From a bacterium (GTDB lineage Bacteria; Bacillota_I; Bacilli_A; Mycoplasmatales; Mycoplasmoidaceae), in NCBI GenBank assembly GCA_017633835.1, contig JAGBOP010000037.1, forward strand, positions 1 to 9,550: 9,550 nucleotides of DNA, read 5' to 3'. A program made the position numbers and the translations under genes. Shown one piece after another: positions 8,437-9,550 of this stretch (position 1 is its first letter; each line of letters begins with the position of its first letter). Below the pieces are notes generated by a model, which was not told the DNA's origin, ran no database searches, and saw only the letters and a list, made by a program, of their open reading frames with translations.

Positions 8437-8444
8437 ATTTTATA
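8437..8444 (-). promoter_or_regulatory. candidate -10 element of the broken lipoprotein gene
   Basis: TATAAAAT on the - strand, 36 bases before the ATG at 8398-8400. It is preceded by TTGTTTT, as is the -10 element at 3100-3107. The leader is almost pure A/T with no Shine-Dalgarno sequence. The remaining bases from 8446 to 8568 hold no gene or clear signal. Confidence 0.45.
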
Positions 8445-8568
8445 AAAACAACTTATTTTTAAATAAAATAAATAATGATTTTAGAAAAATTCAAAGTTAT
8501 TCTTATTTTCTAACTAACAAAATAACAATTATTTCAATTCTAAGTGATTGACAAATTAAAAAAACATT

Positions 8569-8603
8569 AAAAAAATATAACGCTTACAAAGACGTTATAT
8601 TTT
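8569..8603 (-). terminator. terminator downstream of the right-edge lipoprotein gene
   Basis: Positions 8572-8582 pair with 8593-8603 (11 base pairs, no mismatch) around a 10-base loop. On the - strand the stem runs into seven T. It lies about 30 bases past the stop at 8635. Confidence 0.8.
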
Positions 8604-8634
8604 GTTATATAAAAGCATTAATTTTATTTATTAA

Positions 8635-9550
8635 TTATGAATTGCTACTGGAACTAGTCGAAGCACTAGAAGCATTAATTATTCAATTACTGTTAGTTAA
8701 ATTTAAATTTATTAAACTTGATCCATTAGTAATAACTATGGAAAAATTACTTATTCCACTTGGGGCGTTAAAACTATATGTTCACGATGATGCTTGTGAT
8801 AAGGGAACGATGCTGTAAATTTCATCAGCGTAGGTAGTGTTATTTTGCACGTATCATTCAATGTAATAATCAGTATTCTTAAAATCATTGTAGTCAAACT
8901 TGTCAATATTTAAAGTAAAAGTGAGTTTAGTATTAGGTTTGACTTTAATTTCATTTGCATTTTCACCAATAGAATTAGTTACTGGGGTGCTTGATGCAGT
9001 AGTACTTAATGAGCCTTGAGCATTAGCTAAATTTAGTGGATCATTATTAGTAATATCCATTGTTAGATAACTACTATTAGCTGAATTAGGAGCTATAATT
9101 TGACCATTTTGATTCAAAATAGCCACTGATGCTCCACTGTTTAAAGTGCTAGCATTAAATGTATAATTTCAAGCACTACTATTATTTAAATTAAAAATTT
9201 GGTAGATATTAGTTGATGTTAATTCACTAAAAACATCAAAGATATATAAAGCATAATAATTTTCCTTGGCAAAATCATCACTGCTCATTTCATTATTACT
9301 ACTATCAACCATTGATAAATTTAGTGTTACGTTGGTGTTATTGGTAATACTTAAGGAATCACTAATTGGATTTTCTTGATTTTTATTTTGGTCAGAACTA
9401 GCACTCATGCTGTATGATGAAACAGCTAAGGGATTAGAGGGAGTTTTTGCTTGCAGTCATGTTACTTGGGAATAAAACGTGTTAGTCCCATTGGTAATTT
9501 TGCAAAAATAAATGGCATCATCTAAAGTTGTTCCATACTTAAATTGATAA
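8635..9550 (-). CDS. Ig-like surface lipoprotein, C-terminal 304 residues (5' end outside window)
   Basis: The frame is open from the right edge to TAA 8635-8637 with TGA as Trp. It begins in the second half of an Ig-like domain, with the strand-F motif DDAIYFCKITNG followed by NTFYSQVTWLQ, nearly the same as the broken neighbour (NDAIYFCKINNG, NTFYSEVTWLQ). Two tandem copies of the family module follow, at about 9094-9435 (NPLAVSSYSM ... SSAWNYTF ... AILNQNGQI) and 8710-9048 (NNDPLNLANAQ ... LTFTLNI ... SSWTYSF). The protein ends in a Ser-rich tail (ASSASTSSSSNS) absent from the paralogue. The signal peptide is not visible; lipoprotein status is inferred from the paralogue. It lies upstream of the broken gene in the same direction, with its own terminator, as expected for a tandem duplicated surface-antigen cluster. 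Exact function is unknown. Confidence 0.8.

Overview
The window comes from a Mollicute (a mycoplasma or ureaplasma type of bacterium). It is very AT-rich. Every long reading frame becomes continuous only if TGA is read as tryptophan (translation table 4). It also encodes lipoproteins with the short, lysine-rich signal peptides and Cys lipobox seen in mycoplasmas. I cannot fix the genus from sequence alone. Under the standard code the genes look like scattered short pieces; under table 4 there are five minus-strand genes and one plus-strand gene end.

Layout from left to right: (1) positions 1-133 are the right end of an IS3-family insertion sequence: the last 28 codons of its transposase on the + strand, then a candidate terminal inverted repeat ending in CA. 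(2) 211-2214 (-) is a 667-residue RecF/OLD-like ATPase with a good Walker A and Walker B but an apparently dead C-terminal TOPRIM-like region. (3) 2390-3076 (-) is a 228-residue UPF0173/UlaG-type metallo-beta-lactamase-fold protein in which every expected metal ligand is replaced. (4) 3287-6727 (-) is a 1146-residue surface lipoprotein made of several immunoglobulin-like modules. (5) 6890-8400 (-) is a related lipoprotein of about 503 residues if intact, broken by a one-base frameshift near 7860. (6) 8635-9550 (-) is the C-terminal 304 residues of a third lipoprotein, a close paralogue of the broken one, running off the right edge.

The three lipoproteins form one family. The two with visible N-termini share an almost identical signal peptide (34 bp with one mismatch at DNA level). 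All three share an Ig-like domain with a D-x-x-x-[YF]-x-C or similar strand-F motif, and a second module of about 115 residues present once in the large protein and twice in each of the others. They are expected to sit on the outer face of the membrane, where such families act in adhesion and antigenic variation; that role is inference. Each minus-strand gene with its 3' end here is followed by a hairpin with a T-run, and the four complete minus-strand genes have a TATAAT/TATAAAAT-type -10 element upstream, so they look like separate transcription units rather than one operon. No RNA genes, CRISPR arrays or origins were seen.
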